Both the position numbers and the translations under genes were made by a program. Below, piece after piece: positions 35,148 through 45,895 of a DNA stretch of 64,000 nucleotides (position 1 is its first letter; every line of letters starts with the position of its first letter). This DNA comes from Pohlia nutans. Its lineage: Eukaryota; Streptophyta; Bryopsida; Bryales; Mniaceae. The notes under the pieces were generated by a model. That model had not been told where the DNA came from, did not search any database, and was given only the letters and a program-made list of their open reading frames with translations. The stretch is taken from the NCBI GenBank assembly GCA_022496805.1, contig CM040088.1, positions 16,771,001 to 16,835,000 of the forward strand, given 5' to 3'.

Positions 35148-35357
35148 AACATCTGGCAGAGATCACGCCAATAAAATCCAATTTAGGGAACAGATGAGTG
35201 CAAACACAGGCCATAAATACCAATCATACAATTGAAGCTCATATGGAAAATGAAATTTCCTCGCATATTGAATTGATGTCTGTACAAGTCCATGAGCAGC
35301 AAAGCTCAACTCGAAAATGACATACAAGACAGTCCCCTACGAAAGACTGTCAAAAGG

Positions 35358-35450
35358 TATCGGCCGGTAGCCGATACATAGTTGGATTCAGCATCCAGCT
35401 ATATGCCGATATATAACCTGCAGGCTAGGGGTATCGGTTGGCAGCCGACA
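35358..35450. repeat. Palindrome copies 1-2
   Basis: 35358-35376 reads TATCGGCCGGTAGCCGATA (perfect 7-bp stem). 35432-35450 reads TATCGGTTGGCAGCCGACA (imperfect). These are the leftmost members of the family. Confidence 0.85.
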
Positions 35451-35581
35451 TCGGTAGTATTAAACATTTCTACACGCTCCTGACCAGTGAGCTAAGGCCA
35501 CCAAGCTGGCCAACAAAACACAAACACTACTTCATACCTTCACAATTCTTAAACCTTGGTGACTTAAAATCCGCAATACCG

Positions 35582-36163
35582 CTATGAACAGGGCGAAACT
35601 AAAACATGTGCTAACCAATGTTCCGCCGCTACTTTCACAAAACCTGCCGCCAAACAAAATTTCCGGGAGGTGTTGCCAATGTGAATTCTAAGATTGGAGG
35701 TTGCTCCCCACCGATGCGGTACCCGAAGCTCCAGCCACATCGTTCTGCGCCGTAATGTAGAGAGATGTATCCGATGATATCTCAATGACTTTGTTCCTCG
35801 CGCTTCCAGGCGATGCTGTCCAAGAACAATCGCAAAAATCAAAGAGCACGCACCCGCAAGCTTGGTATATCACCGGCGCGACCCGAAGTAAATCTGTGGA
35901 TGGACGATTCACAAGGTCTGCCACATCATCCCATGCAATGCCAGAATGAGCCCCAAACGTGCCATCTCTAGAGTATAATTGTAGTTCCAATGCCAGTCCT
36001 CGCCACTAACAAGCCCTTGCAACAATGGATGAGGAGGAAGAAGTCTGTAGACACAAGCATCAGAATTGTAGACAAACGACAGGTATCCAGTCAATGCGCC
36101 CAGAGTCCTTGGATGAGGAGGGAGAGGTGGCTCTGCTTGGGGGGGGGGGAATGTAGAGTCCAT
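35582..36163 (-). CDS. Hypothetical minus-strand coding segment near the left palindromes
   Basis: Two overlapping open frames share this segment. The more protein-like is 35688-36005, which can begin after an acceptor-like TTAG at about 36006 and reads LALELQLYSRDGTFGAHSGI, AWDDVADLVNRP and RVAPVIYQACGCVLFDFCDC before stopping at 35688. The other (35909-36163) carries a Pro-rich start (MDSTFPPPQAEPPLPPHPRT). I do not recognise a family. It may be an exon of the palindrome-bearing element or a remnant of another gene. Confidence 0.3.
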
Positions 36164-36234
36164 GGAGAAGGCTATGCAGATGATTCAAAGATATGGAGGA
36201 GGCCATGTGATGAACAACAGAAGCAAAAGAGGTG

Positions 36235-37036
36235 ACTGAGGAAGGGAATGCAGTGAATGGTGAAGGAGAAGAAGCTCACACTTCCAAATATCATTCCATG
36301 AATTTTGTAATGGATCTCCCAAATATTAAACTGTTGGAAGAGGCGAGCTCACACTTCAAATAAATTGTACACTCATGTGAGCCGCCATTCTACACAAAGT
36401 ACGCACATTACCCTACAGTGGGCTATGTACCTAGCCCTCTCAATTGCATGCATTCACAATGACAGTCAATTATAGTCCCTGATTGTAATCAATTCCAGAT
36501 CTAATTCCTAAAATTCATCATAGACAATTATACATATGAAATCTCAGTACTAGACATCCATAATTGACAGAATATAAAAAATAAAATAATCTATCTATGA
36601 TATTGGTAAGACTGGCTAAAAGACAAGGTTAATATTGATGGATAATTATGGGCCACTATTTTATTCAATTCCAAATCCAATTATGCATTTTGGAATGACC
36701 TATTAAATCCTAAAGTTCTTCGAATACAAATGTATATATAATATAAAAGATATGAGGGAAATAAGATGATTAAAATGATCGAATAATGCACCTCTTGTGA
36801 TTGTTTAAATAACTTCTATTGCAATTCATTAACAAATAATCCAAATGGCTTTGATGATATTCAACGACAGAGATAATGCAAGACAACATTCAGACAATAC
36901 AAACAACAAAAACTCCTTTGAAATGCAGATTAGAAAAACCTCCGTGAGTAGCAAGGCAATTGGCCAACAGAGGTAGGTTACCATTTTGAGGTTTCTAGGT
37001 GCAGTGGGACTACAAAGAACAGAACGAGGCAAGAGG
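36235..37036. other. No feature seen
   Basis: AT-rich DNA between the hypothetical segment and the next palindromes. No credible frame. A run of nine G occurs at about 36139-36150. Confidence 0.3.
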
Positions 37037-37427
37037 TATCGGCCGGCGGCCGACACATGGTAGTTTGAATCTGTGCATCATCGTCATCGTCTCAATCCAG
37101 CCAATTTGGCCGTAGACAATGACATTCGAGAAAATCTACTCCAAGGCAATGCCGTACATAGCTAAGACGAGTATCGGCCGGCAACCGATAAAGAGTCCAC
37201 CACATAAATTTGCTGAAGTGACCACTCCACCAAGGGCGAGCACACCACGGCTGCAAGCCCCGACGGGTCGATATATTAGGCGTGTTCCAGAGCACAACAG
37301 GCGCACGGGATGGTAAGATCGGCCACCGAAAATTCACCTGAGTTCCGTGTCGGCCGGCAGCCGATAGGTAGTCAAAGAGTATGAATAGGGATACATCCAG
37401 TACAAGCGCATCGGCTGCCAGCCGATA
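37037..37427. repeat. Palindrome copies 3-6, downstream of the DUF7869 gene
   Basis: Copies are at 37037-37055 (TATCGGCCGGCGGCCGACA), 37172-37190 (TATCGGCCGGCAACCGATA), 37348-37366 (TGTCGGCCGGCAGCCGATA) and 37409-37427 (CATCGGCTGCCAGCCGATA). The last is an ATCGGCTG/CAGCCGAT palindrome around a central C. They are spaced 61-176 bp apart with unique DNA between. Confidence 0.88.
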
Positions 37428-37435
37428 GGCGGCCC

Positions 37436-37777
37436 CTAGTCGTCCGCTTCATCTTCAATGTCCTGTTCCATCACAGCACCAGCGGCCTGAAGATTCGCCA
37501 ATGCAGCTGATACGGCCACAGGAATTATAAGGGTAGCAGGTGGTCCTTTCTTGGCATGCAAAGGCATTCTATGTGAGAACAAGACCATGCTGGCGTTCAC
37601 AACTTGAGGGAGACAGTGCTCCTTCTGCCAACGGCGTGTCCAAAACTCCCTAGCGACAACCGACTTCCCCTCCTTCTTTGATCTAAAAGGAATCCACAAT
37701 TCCGAAGACGTCTTTCTCTCATTTCCTGAGAACGTCTGGATTTGCATGCAAAGGCATCCTCTGAGAGGAAATAGCAA
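37436..37777 (-). pseudogene. Tandem duplicate of the C-terminal end of the DUF7869-type gene
   Basis: From about 37700 the frame reads SSELWIPFRSKKEGKSVVAR, then EFWTRRWQKEHCLPQVVNAS and SHRMPLHAKKGPPATLIIPV, ending DIEDEADD. It parallels the last ~90 residues of the main gene (VEWWIPMKAKKERNSVVARE ... DVDDDAED). A third, shorter piece (37740-37800, minus, VVHVCIAISSQRMPLHAN) repeats the middle of the same segment. Each repeat unit is separated from the next by a palindrome, so gene end plus palindrome was duplicated together. Confidence 0.7.
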
Positions 37778-37824
37778 TACACACGTGAACTACATCTGGA
37801 TGACATATAGCGTGAGGCAAGAGG

Positions 37825-37843
37825 TATCGACCGGCGGCCGACA
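37825..37843. repeat. Palindrome copy 7
   Basis: TATCGACCGGCGGCCGACA, 10 bases downstream of the stop codon of the DUF7869-type gene (minus strand). It separates the gene from its duplicated C-terminal segment. Confidence 0.8.
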
Positions 37844-39390
37844 CCTGGTAGTCTAATCCTCTGCGTCATCGTCAACGTCTCGACCCATTACGACGCCAAC
37901 AGCCTCCAAGTTAGCCAGAGCAGCTGCGACAGAGGCTTCAGGGATAACGTGAGTAGCTGGAGGCCCCTTTTTTGCATGCGAAGGCATCCTGTGAGAGAAC
38001 ATGACAATACTGACGTGAACAACTTGAGGAAGACAAGCCTCCTTCTGCCAACGGTGCGTCCAACATTCCCTAGCAACGACTGAATTTCTTTCCTTCTTAG
38101 CCTTCATAGGTATCCACCATTCTACCTTGAAGTGACCGTAGCTAGGGCCCGGGTTCAGGTCAACACGCTCAAACACTCGGCCAAGCCACACAGGTAGGTA
38201 ATGATTGTCGCTAGGACGACAGAGCACAAAGTCCCCTAATAGCACGTCGCGGAAGGGATTGAAGGTCAATCTCGGTCGATCCTTTGCAGGACCACAGTAT
38301 GGGAATGTGTCAACATCATCCTCGGGGGTAACGTCCTCTGGATTGTTTAGTGCAGAGACGGATTCTACGTTGGTGCGAGCATGATCACGCACCCAGTCTG
38401 AAATTGGCCAAAATCCTTCGACAAGAGTAGAAGGAGTCACTGGCAAGGATTTGTTGATTTCAGCATGGATTCGCTCCCAATACGATACGCATCCAGCCAT
38501 CTCCTCAGAGTATCTCCTGTTGCGTGCCATGCTAGTCTTCCAGAACTCAACATATTTTGCAATGCCATTCTTTATGTAGCTTTGCTTCTCCATGCATTCA
38601 ATGGCCCTCGCTTGCTCCTTCTCAACATTCCACTTCCTAGAATTGACCTCGACATCTCCCCACAATGGCTTAAAGGGAACAGGAGTAGGGTCACCAGATG
38701 GCAATCGAGGTCTCCCTTGGTCGTCAGCGGTCCACATTTTGACCGCAGGCCCAGGAGGAAGCCACGATGAATCAGTCGCTCGAGTTTTATATCGCATGAC
38801 AGGCCAGCCACGATCATCTCCGTCCTCTTCCATGTAGAACTTGAAGAGGTGCTTGTCGCCGAGTCCGACGATCTTGTTAACACCATCATGGTGGTAGTCC
38901 TTCACGTACGACTTGAAATCAGCAACTTCTTGAACAAATTCTGGAATGAATGCCACCGTCTTCTGGGAGTCCATGAAAGCCTTCATGAGATCTCCAAGAC
39001 CGTATGTATTCTTCCTCTTGATAAGCTTGGAGAGATAGCTGAAGTGTGCGTCAATATCCTCATGAATATGACCCACAATCAAGAATCCGACAGTCACTTC
39101 CTTGAAGATGCGTCGAGCTGTTAACAATGAGCAGAAGGCCATCAGGAAACGACTTTTATTATCTTTGGCTGAATTGTCAATTTGCAGAAATAGCTTCCTG
39201 GGTAGTGGTACCGCTGGGCGTCCAGGGCATGGTGGTGGCGTCGGATGACCCGAAGCAGGAGGAATGGACGACAAACACCTTGACTTTCCGTGTAGGAGAG
39301 CCTGGAAGAAACTATTATGAGGAGGAGTAGGAAACAGTTCACCTAGAATGAGACCACAGTGAACGAGTCAGTCGAAGAAAGCTGGAAGCG

Positions 39391-39409
39391 TATCGGCCGG
39401 CAGCCGATA
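39391..39409. repeat. Palindrome copy 8, inside an intron
   Basis: TATCGGCCGGCAGCCGATA lies in the 157-bp intron 39343-39499 of the DUF7869-type gene. A perfect 7-bp stem with a 5-base loop. Confidence 0.9.
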
Positions 39410-40071
39410 CATGCTCAAACGTAAACCGCAAACATCCAAAGAAAGAAATATAGGGACACGCAGAAGTCCGTAGACTTGGGGGAGTAGGGAGAAACTCACG
39501 GGACTCTGAGACAGGTGGTCGCTCCAAAGCTCGCAATACCCGACACAAAGAGGAAATAGTGAAGTTGGAGTCGCCCGGCCAGAGTACTGTCGAATAATGT
39601 GCGTACGCACCGTCACCATGGCCATGCGTCAACATGCCAGTGCAAGAGATGGGAATCTGGCCAAGTCCTGCAGTGGCCTTGGTGATACGTTGCATTCTGG
39701 GAATAGCCGTCTTGGTTGTATCCATCTTGTCGTGAATAATACAGAGAAACTCGGACGGATTCTGCACAGATTGAGCACTCCTACCGGCATATATATTTCG
39801 ACAGGCCCTCTGATAATTCAGGTGACGCTCTCTATCATCCACCAAGGACTGCCACTCATCACATCCTCGGGTATTTGGAAATGCATTCAACGAGGAAGTC
39901 ACACTCGGTGCACTTCGAGAAGTTGCTCCCAACAGCTTTGACTTCGACATTCCTGAAGTGATTCTTCCGAAGCTGACTGATGGTGGATTGGGAGACAGGC
40001 CTACGTTTGCACTTCTCATTCACCTGGAACGCGACCACAATGGACGAGTCAGTTTGTGATAGCAGAATATG

Positions 40072-40179
40072 TATCGGCCGGCAGCCGATACAGAGTAGTG
40101 CGACGACCAGAGCGCCACGAGATGATGACATTATATATTCAGGAAAAGTGAGTTGGACCGTATTGGCCGCCAGCCGATA
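40072..40179. repeat. Palindrome copies 9-10, inside an intron
   Basis: 40072-40090 (TATCGGCCGGCAGCCGATA) and 40161-40179 (TATTGGCCGCCAGCCGATA) both lie in the 226-bp intron 40024-40249. Copy 9 is identical to copy 8. Confidence 0.9.
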
Positions 40180-41467
40180 CAATGCCACTGGCAGACAAGT
40201 ACAATCAGGTGCACCGGGGTAAAGCAGTCGATGCACTCACAGAGTTAACCTGCTCTCGCATGTGGTTCCAATTCATGGCGGACGGCACAACCTTCAAATT
40301 ATCCACTCGCTTGTTGGCGACGAGTCTGAACTCATTCGGCATCTTGTCAGAGTTCTCATCAATGATTTTCTGTAAGGTTGCCTGGGCTTGAATTGTGTGG
40401 GGACGAGGTCGAACTACTCCAGAGTTACCGTGAGACCCGCTAACACATCCGCCCACCGCAGCATTCTTGTACACATGGTATGCGGATTTTGAGACTCCGT
40501 GAATGACATACCATGCTTTCTCACAAACATCAACATTGGCAAGAGTGATAAACCTCCTTCCCCTCAACGGACCTGCATGAAACTGACACTGAACAGCAAA
40601 AGCAGTCTCCCTCCTTGCCTCAAATGAAGAGGCATAGAACTTTCGGCGGAGCTTCCTGGTCTCCTCCCAAGGAAACGTCTGACAGCACCTATTCCTACAG
40701 CAACCTTGTGAGCTGACCTTCCGAACCTCCACTTCTGATGTCTTATGCTTCAGTTTGGATATGGGAGTGAGATCCTTGGGCAAGAGCTTGCGACGCACTG
40801 AGCGGTAAGGATTCTTGGGAACTCCTTGGAATCCTCCATCCTCAGATTCCACCATATTAGCAGTATTAGAGCAGAGCGTGATAATCTCGGATAGTAGTCG
40901 CCCACCTTCTAATCTAGTACGGCTCAATGGCCAGCGCATCGTGGTCATCTGGAGGGACTCGTGCTCGGACACGAACATAACACCCACGTCGGTATCGCCT
41001 AGAATGTTCTCATCGCACGCCTCCTCAGGAAGGCAGACTTGAATCATTGCTCGGCCAAACATTGTCTGATCCTCGTTTAGGAGCTCACAGTATTTATGCC
41101 TCCAGAAGTGCCGATCGGGGTACGGCAGCCCGGCATCACGACCAACAGCGGTGCTATCGCTAGCTGCACTCGCAACACTTTGTCCTCGTGCAATGTCACT
41201 GCTTCCACTGTCATCTCTGAAACTAGAGCTATTCCCAATCTCAGGAGGCAGGTCATGATCATCACTGACATCATCAAGGTCATGGCTATTCTCTAGGTTG
41301 GGCCGTTGCAACTCCGTAGCGGATCCCGAGGACGAACCACGCCCACAATGGAGGGGACGCTCGCCTGCATGAGCATTTCCAGAGCTGCCACAGCCTTCTC
41401 CGGGAGAGGAATCATTCGTGCCTACAACATGGCCAGCATCCAGGTCGACCTTCTTCGAACAAGGATG

Positions 41468-41486
41468 TATCGGCTAGCAGCCAACA
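41468..41486. repeat. Palindrome copy 11, at an in-frame stop codon
   Basis: TATCGGCTAGCAGCCAACA. On the coding (minus) strand this copy supplies the only stop codon (TAG, 41474-41476) between two long open stretches in the same frame. The usual CAG at that place would leave the frame open. Confidence 0.85.
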
Positions 41487-41830
41487 CCACATTGCACCGG
41501 TGAGGAAGGGTCGGCAAGGTCCGCAGGCCTGACCTTGTATCCATTCCACAAGACGTAGTGACCAAGGTATTCTCCAAGGACAGTTCGAGAGTTGTCGTCG
41601 CAATAAGCTTTGAGCTCACGGAAGTCACGGTGGACAGTGATCAACCTCACCACGACAAAGAAACTGTGCGGGACTAGGAAGCCCTCCCAACTCCCTTTGG
41701 GTGAGCACTCAACGATCACACTGACTCCAGCACATCGGAGGTCGGCTCCGTCACCATGAAGAAGTGTGACCGCCATGTTCACAGAGAGCATCAAAAATTT
41801 GTCGATGGGTTTCTCCTCTGTCATCAGATG

Positions 41831-41849
41831 TATCGGCTGCCGGCCGATA
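41831..41849. repeat. Palindrome copy 12, in frame in coding sequence
   Basis: TATCGGCTGCCGGCCGATA. On the minus strand it is read as PIGRQPI between FAEDIDAVC and HLMTEEKP, with the frame open on both sides. The only GT-AG pair that would remove it (43 bp) breaks the frame. Confidence 0.85.
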
Positions 41850-42192
41850 GGAGTGCAAACTGCGTCAATATCCTCCGCAAAAGGTCTAACAAATCTCTCT
41901 TCCCATACGATGCTCTTTCCCACACTTTGACTTAGGTATTTGATGTCTTCAACTGGAAACGGGAGGATCATCTCAATAGAATCCGATACATCCAGCACAC
42001 GCACATTCAGAAGTATCGGATCTCGAGAGACTACCCGATTTATAACAGCACGTCCGGCATAGTACAGGGCGGCATGAGTGAGTGCAACGACAATTCCTTT
42101 TCCCATCTTCCATCGACCGGATCCACCATTCTTCAGAAATGAAGCAATAGGCTCTGAGTCCATCGCAGCTGCAAATGGCCTCTTCATACTGG

Positions 42193-42479
42193 TATCGGCT
42201 GGCAGCTGAGAGAGGAGAGTGTCAGACAGTATGAGTAGAAATATATAGTCTACCAAGAGTATCAGATGGCTGCCGATACTGGATAACGTGTGGTTGCACG
42301 ATATATGATTCAATCGGTTCTAATTGTATCGGTTGGCAGCCGATAGGAGAGAGCGTGTGTTTGAGCGACAAATGATTCAGACACCTCCTAGTGTATCGGC
42401 TGGCAGCTGACATAGGAGAGTGTCAGATTGTATGAGTAGAAATATATAGTCTACCAAAAGTATCGGATGGCTGCTGATA
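42193..42479. repeat. Palindrome copies 13-17, clustered upstream of the gene in a 201-bp tandem unit
   Basis: Copies are at 42193-42211, 42260-42278, 42327-42345, 42394-42412 and 42461-42479, spaced exactly 67 bp apart. The 201-bp unit 42193-42393 (three palindromes) is repeated from 42394 and is cut at 42505 by the CACTA element. The cluster begins six bases upstream of the proposed start codon (42187), placing it in the promoter/5' UTR. Members vary (TATCGGTTGGCAGCCGATA is the best; TATCAGATGGCTGCCGATA is weaker). Confidence 0.88.
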
Positions 42480-42529
42480 CTGGATAACGTGTGGTTGCAC
42501 GATATCACTACTAGAAAGTGATGTCCAGA

Positions 42530-44357
42530 TCAACAGAAAACCAACTCAATTTTGTTCTCTTAGGTACTGCATTGACCGGATTAACAGATTCAAAGAATTT
42601 CTGTTGTGTGAGTCAAAACGCCTGCCTAAATTCTGTTGGTGCAGACTGTGGACTTTCTGTACAACACTTTATTTACTTTTATTGGTGCCCTTGCTGATGT
42701 GGCCATTTTTACCAAGGAGTGACGTACTTCACTTGTAGAATTCTACCATTTACCGCAGCAGTGAATTGGGATAATCTTATCCCAATGTCCACTAGAAATT
42801 ACTTTTCAGCCCTTTACTTTCTTTATATTGTTCAATTTCACATGAGTGCTGGCTATCCTATTTTCATTCCCCTTCAAAATTTACCATCCACCTGGTTTAC
42901 CGTAAAACAAGGCATTCCCAACAGATGGAAAAAAAAATTACCCGGGAGGGAACTCCAGTTTTCACCTTTGTAACGAAAACCTGTTGTGCTGGAATCCGTA
43001 TTCCCACACTAATGAACTTTCAATTGGTACTTTGATGCTAATCAATTGCATACATGCTCCACCCATCAATTTCTAACTGTAATTACCCAATGATCTCTAC
43101 TTCTGTCATCAACAAAATGTATGGGTCTCTACAACGCTACAACTTCCAAACTTGCCCAACTGGCCCATCAATGTGCTCAGTGTGACAGAACATTTTGTAT
43201 GTAGGGTTTGAACAGACTAAAACTAGTAAGTCAAATTAACCAAAGTATACATAGATTATGACAAGACGAAAGCTGCTCTTTCTGAAGCTTGACAATTCTT
43301 TGTAGAGTATATGCTGTGATTTTGTCATACTACATCTTGCGGTGATCCTCCTCATACCCCCTGTACATTCATAGCATTGTTGTGTCAGTCTCAAGCATCC
43401 ATCGTGCAGACATCATTCTGTACAAATTTGTAGTAAATTATGAACATTAGTTTTACTTGATTGCATGTATCTAGTGAGTCGAACTTTATTGCAGGACCTT
43501 CAACATAAGCCACTGTCACAATACTATTCACTATTAATTTTCTAAATTCCAGAAATGCTATGAATGTCCCCTATACATCCCAGCGTCTAGAAACTGCATC
43601 ATGAACGGATTCAAATCCTTCTCACATTCTAATCAATGCTTGATTGAAACTCATCCAATTTTTTAACGATTCTTCACCAAGTTCTTCTCCTATGTAATGG
43701 TTGGATTTAGTCATTATAGAGTACATATCTTTCTAAAATTACAAATGTTGAAGTATATCGAATCATTCACTATGCCAAAATTTGATTGACTCTAGTTCAA
43801 AGTTACAATTTTGATAAATGTGGTCAAAAATTTAACAAAGTCAACAATTTCAAAGTCTCACGTCATTTAAGAGTATCTCATTTCAAACTCATTCCAACAA
43901 AATTTAGTGAAAATAATTTTGACATTCAGTTTATGATAAAATTTTGATGCAATATTTATTTTTAGTTATTTAAATGTACTAATTAAATAGTGGTGATTTT
44001 ATTAGTGAATCAAAGTGTACCGATAGAATCCATATTTCATAATCCATATCTACCATTTCTAATTCAATTCCACAATATTCTTCTAAAAAGTTCTTTTTAA
44101 TGTTTTGTCTCAAATTGTCAATTCTTATGTTACACACTGGTATGAAAATGAGTTTATGGCACTGTTTTCTCCCGCACTGCTTACGTTACTGCCTTTATGG
44201 TGCACAAATCACGGAAGTCCGTTCCATCAACTTAACACAGGTATTGATAAAAATCCTGGAACAGTCAAAATCTATCAGATCTCCCCTACCTTGTATTATA
44301 TCTGTGCACAAACCCCAATATGTTTCACTTAGAGATACTCACCTAGACTTAGTACTG
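42530..44357. other. CACTA left subterminal region and 3' flank of TNP2
   Basis: Non-coding. The first 150 bp contain clustered TTCTGTTG/CAACAGAA-type motifs (for example ATTTCTGTTGTGTGAG and AAATTCTGTTGGTGC), which in CACTA elements are usually binding sites for the DNA-binding transposon protein. The rest is AT-rich, with chance frames only. Confidence 0.45.
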
Positions 44358-45895
44358 TTAGTCACTGTCTTTGGAAGATGCTCCCACGTCCCGGTCAAAG
44401 GTCTGGTCATTTCCCTCTGCCAATCGGTTCACGACATCATCCAGCCTAATGTTTCTGCCTGTGGGTAATGGGTCTGCATTTGTTTCCGGAATGATATTGG
44501 GTGCTCTAAGTCCTTCAAAATCCTGGTCATTTCCCATTGCAAAAATTTCTGCCTCCTCCTCTTCTTCCAATTCACTGTCTATTCTACGGCCCCTAACCTC
44601 GGTGCGTAGTACTACTCTCCAGCCCGGCTCATCCTCATCATCTGAAAAAAAAACTTGGTCACAATGAACCGGAAACGCAAATGATTCGTACCCAAATGTT
44701 ACTAGTGAATTGAAATTTGCCATAGTGAATCCCCATTCATCTTTCTTCACTGTAGCATTCCTACCTCTATAGTTGGCCTTCACCCAGTCACATACTAGCA
44801 ACACTATGCAATGACGTCCATAGTTCAATTCCACAATCTCTTAAATTTGGCCTATATACTCAAGGTTGGCATCAACCGGGTTCGGATCTCTTCTCCCTGA
44901 ACGACACGGTCGCCGAAAAATTGCAGCTACTCCTGAGTCACATGTACTGTTTGCACTTTGCTCCGCACTCTTCACTCGAAAGTGATATCCGTAGGAATAC
45001 ATGCTTTGAAATCTTCTGGCTTGTAGAGAGGGTGGTTTACTAGAGTCCTCCACATCATCAGGTACTTCTATTCCCCGGTCTTTTTCTCCTTGAATGTGTG
45101 CTTCAAGCCACAGTGCAAATGATGGAATCTCTTCCATCCATACCGGGTAAGGAGCCCCGGCTCTTCCGTTTCTCCTGGGGTGTTGCCTGCGAAACTCCGA
45201 CCGTGCATTACTCCTCTCTTGCCAAATCACCTGATACATCCTGCACCATATACAAAAGTGGAGATTCCCCTTAGTCTCACTTAGATACCTGGAAAGCTGT
45301 GATATGTTACATACATTATTGTCACTAGTATTCCCCAAACACTAATAATTTTCAATTATTATGAGTACTGGGGTGCCCCGTATTATATATAATCATACTT
45401 CGTACAATCTATATGCACGTTATTGCCTCTTGTTCCCAATGCTGAATTCATTAGTTCAGGGAACATCCTTCTCTTGAAATCAGACCTTCGAACACATACA
45501 TCTTGTATAAACTGTTACTTTACACTCTTGACTGATGGCCATACATGGAATAACTCCAAAATCAGCAGTGCACTCTCTGTACAGTCTTATGTATTTTGTT
45601 ACAAATGATCCACCCTTCCCTTCTCATGGTGGTCCATATAACATAAAATAGGAATTTAAAATTTCATGCATTGCTGAGCTATGTCTGTTCACTGTATTTT
45701 TTCTATTTATTCTGATCCACAGTATCGTATATACGTCCCAGCCCTCCATGTCATTCTTTCTTCCAAGACACCCTTCATTGTCCTATTTAATTACATTTAT
45801 AAAAAGAACGTTATAATGTGTATACAGAAACCAAATACCGTACTTCCTGTACACAACAAAGTTGTAAAGGTCATTGTGAATGTCACATCTCTACA

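Larger units (their letters stand above)
37853..42187 (-). pseudogene. DUF7869-type protein gene of the palindrome-bearing element (interrupted)
   Basis: Segments in transcript order: 42187-40250 is one frame broken by a single TAG at 41474-41476. After a GT-AG intron (40249-40024) comes 40023-39500, with a one-base frameshift near 39865. After a second GT-AG intron (39499-39343) comes 39342-37853. The N-terminal part (MKRPFAAAMDSEPIASFLKN) is not recognised. Then come CCRNRCCQTF (a Cys cluster), VCEKAWYVIHGVSKSAYHVY, SNFSKCTECDFLVECISK and FLCIIHDKMDTTKTAIPRMQ. The core reads LFLQIDNSAKDNKSRFLMAF and FLIVGHIHEDIDAHFSYL, the layout I recognise as DUF7869; its Asp/His-rich motifs resemble RNase H-fold nucleases/transposases (inference). 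The C-terminal region binds no known motif. The stop and frameshift make this copy inactive unless the TAG lies in an unrecognised intron. Confidence 0.7.
35358..42505 (-). mobile_element. Putative DUF7869-type transposon with 19-bp palindromes (ends not resolved)
   Basis: The unit is defined by the extent of the 17 palindromes (35358 to 42479) and the minus-strand protein gene between them. The right side is truncated by the CACTA insertion after 42505, which interrupts the second copy of a 201-bp tandem unit (42193-42393 and 42394-42505). Terminal inverted repeats and a target duplication were not found, so calling it a transposon rests on the DUF7869-type protein, on the decayed state of the gene and on the repeated palindromic sites. 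Alternatives are a decayed host gene family or a virus-like integrated element. Confidence 0.5.

Noticed and set aside
38465..39330. Plus-strand frames of 66-105 codons opposite the DUF7869 core
   Set aside because: Antisense shadows of the long minus-strand exon.
35358..42479. Regularly spaced palindromes as a CRISPR-like array
   Set aside because: Most spacings are irregular, flanks are exons and introns of one gene, and the genome is eukaryotic.
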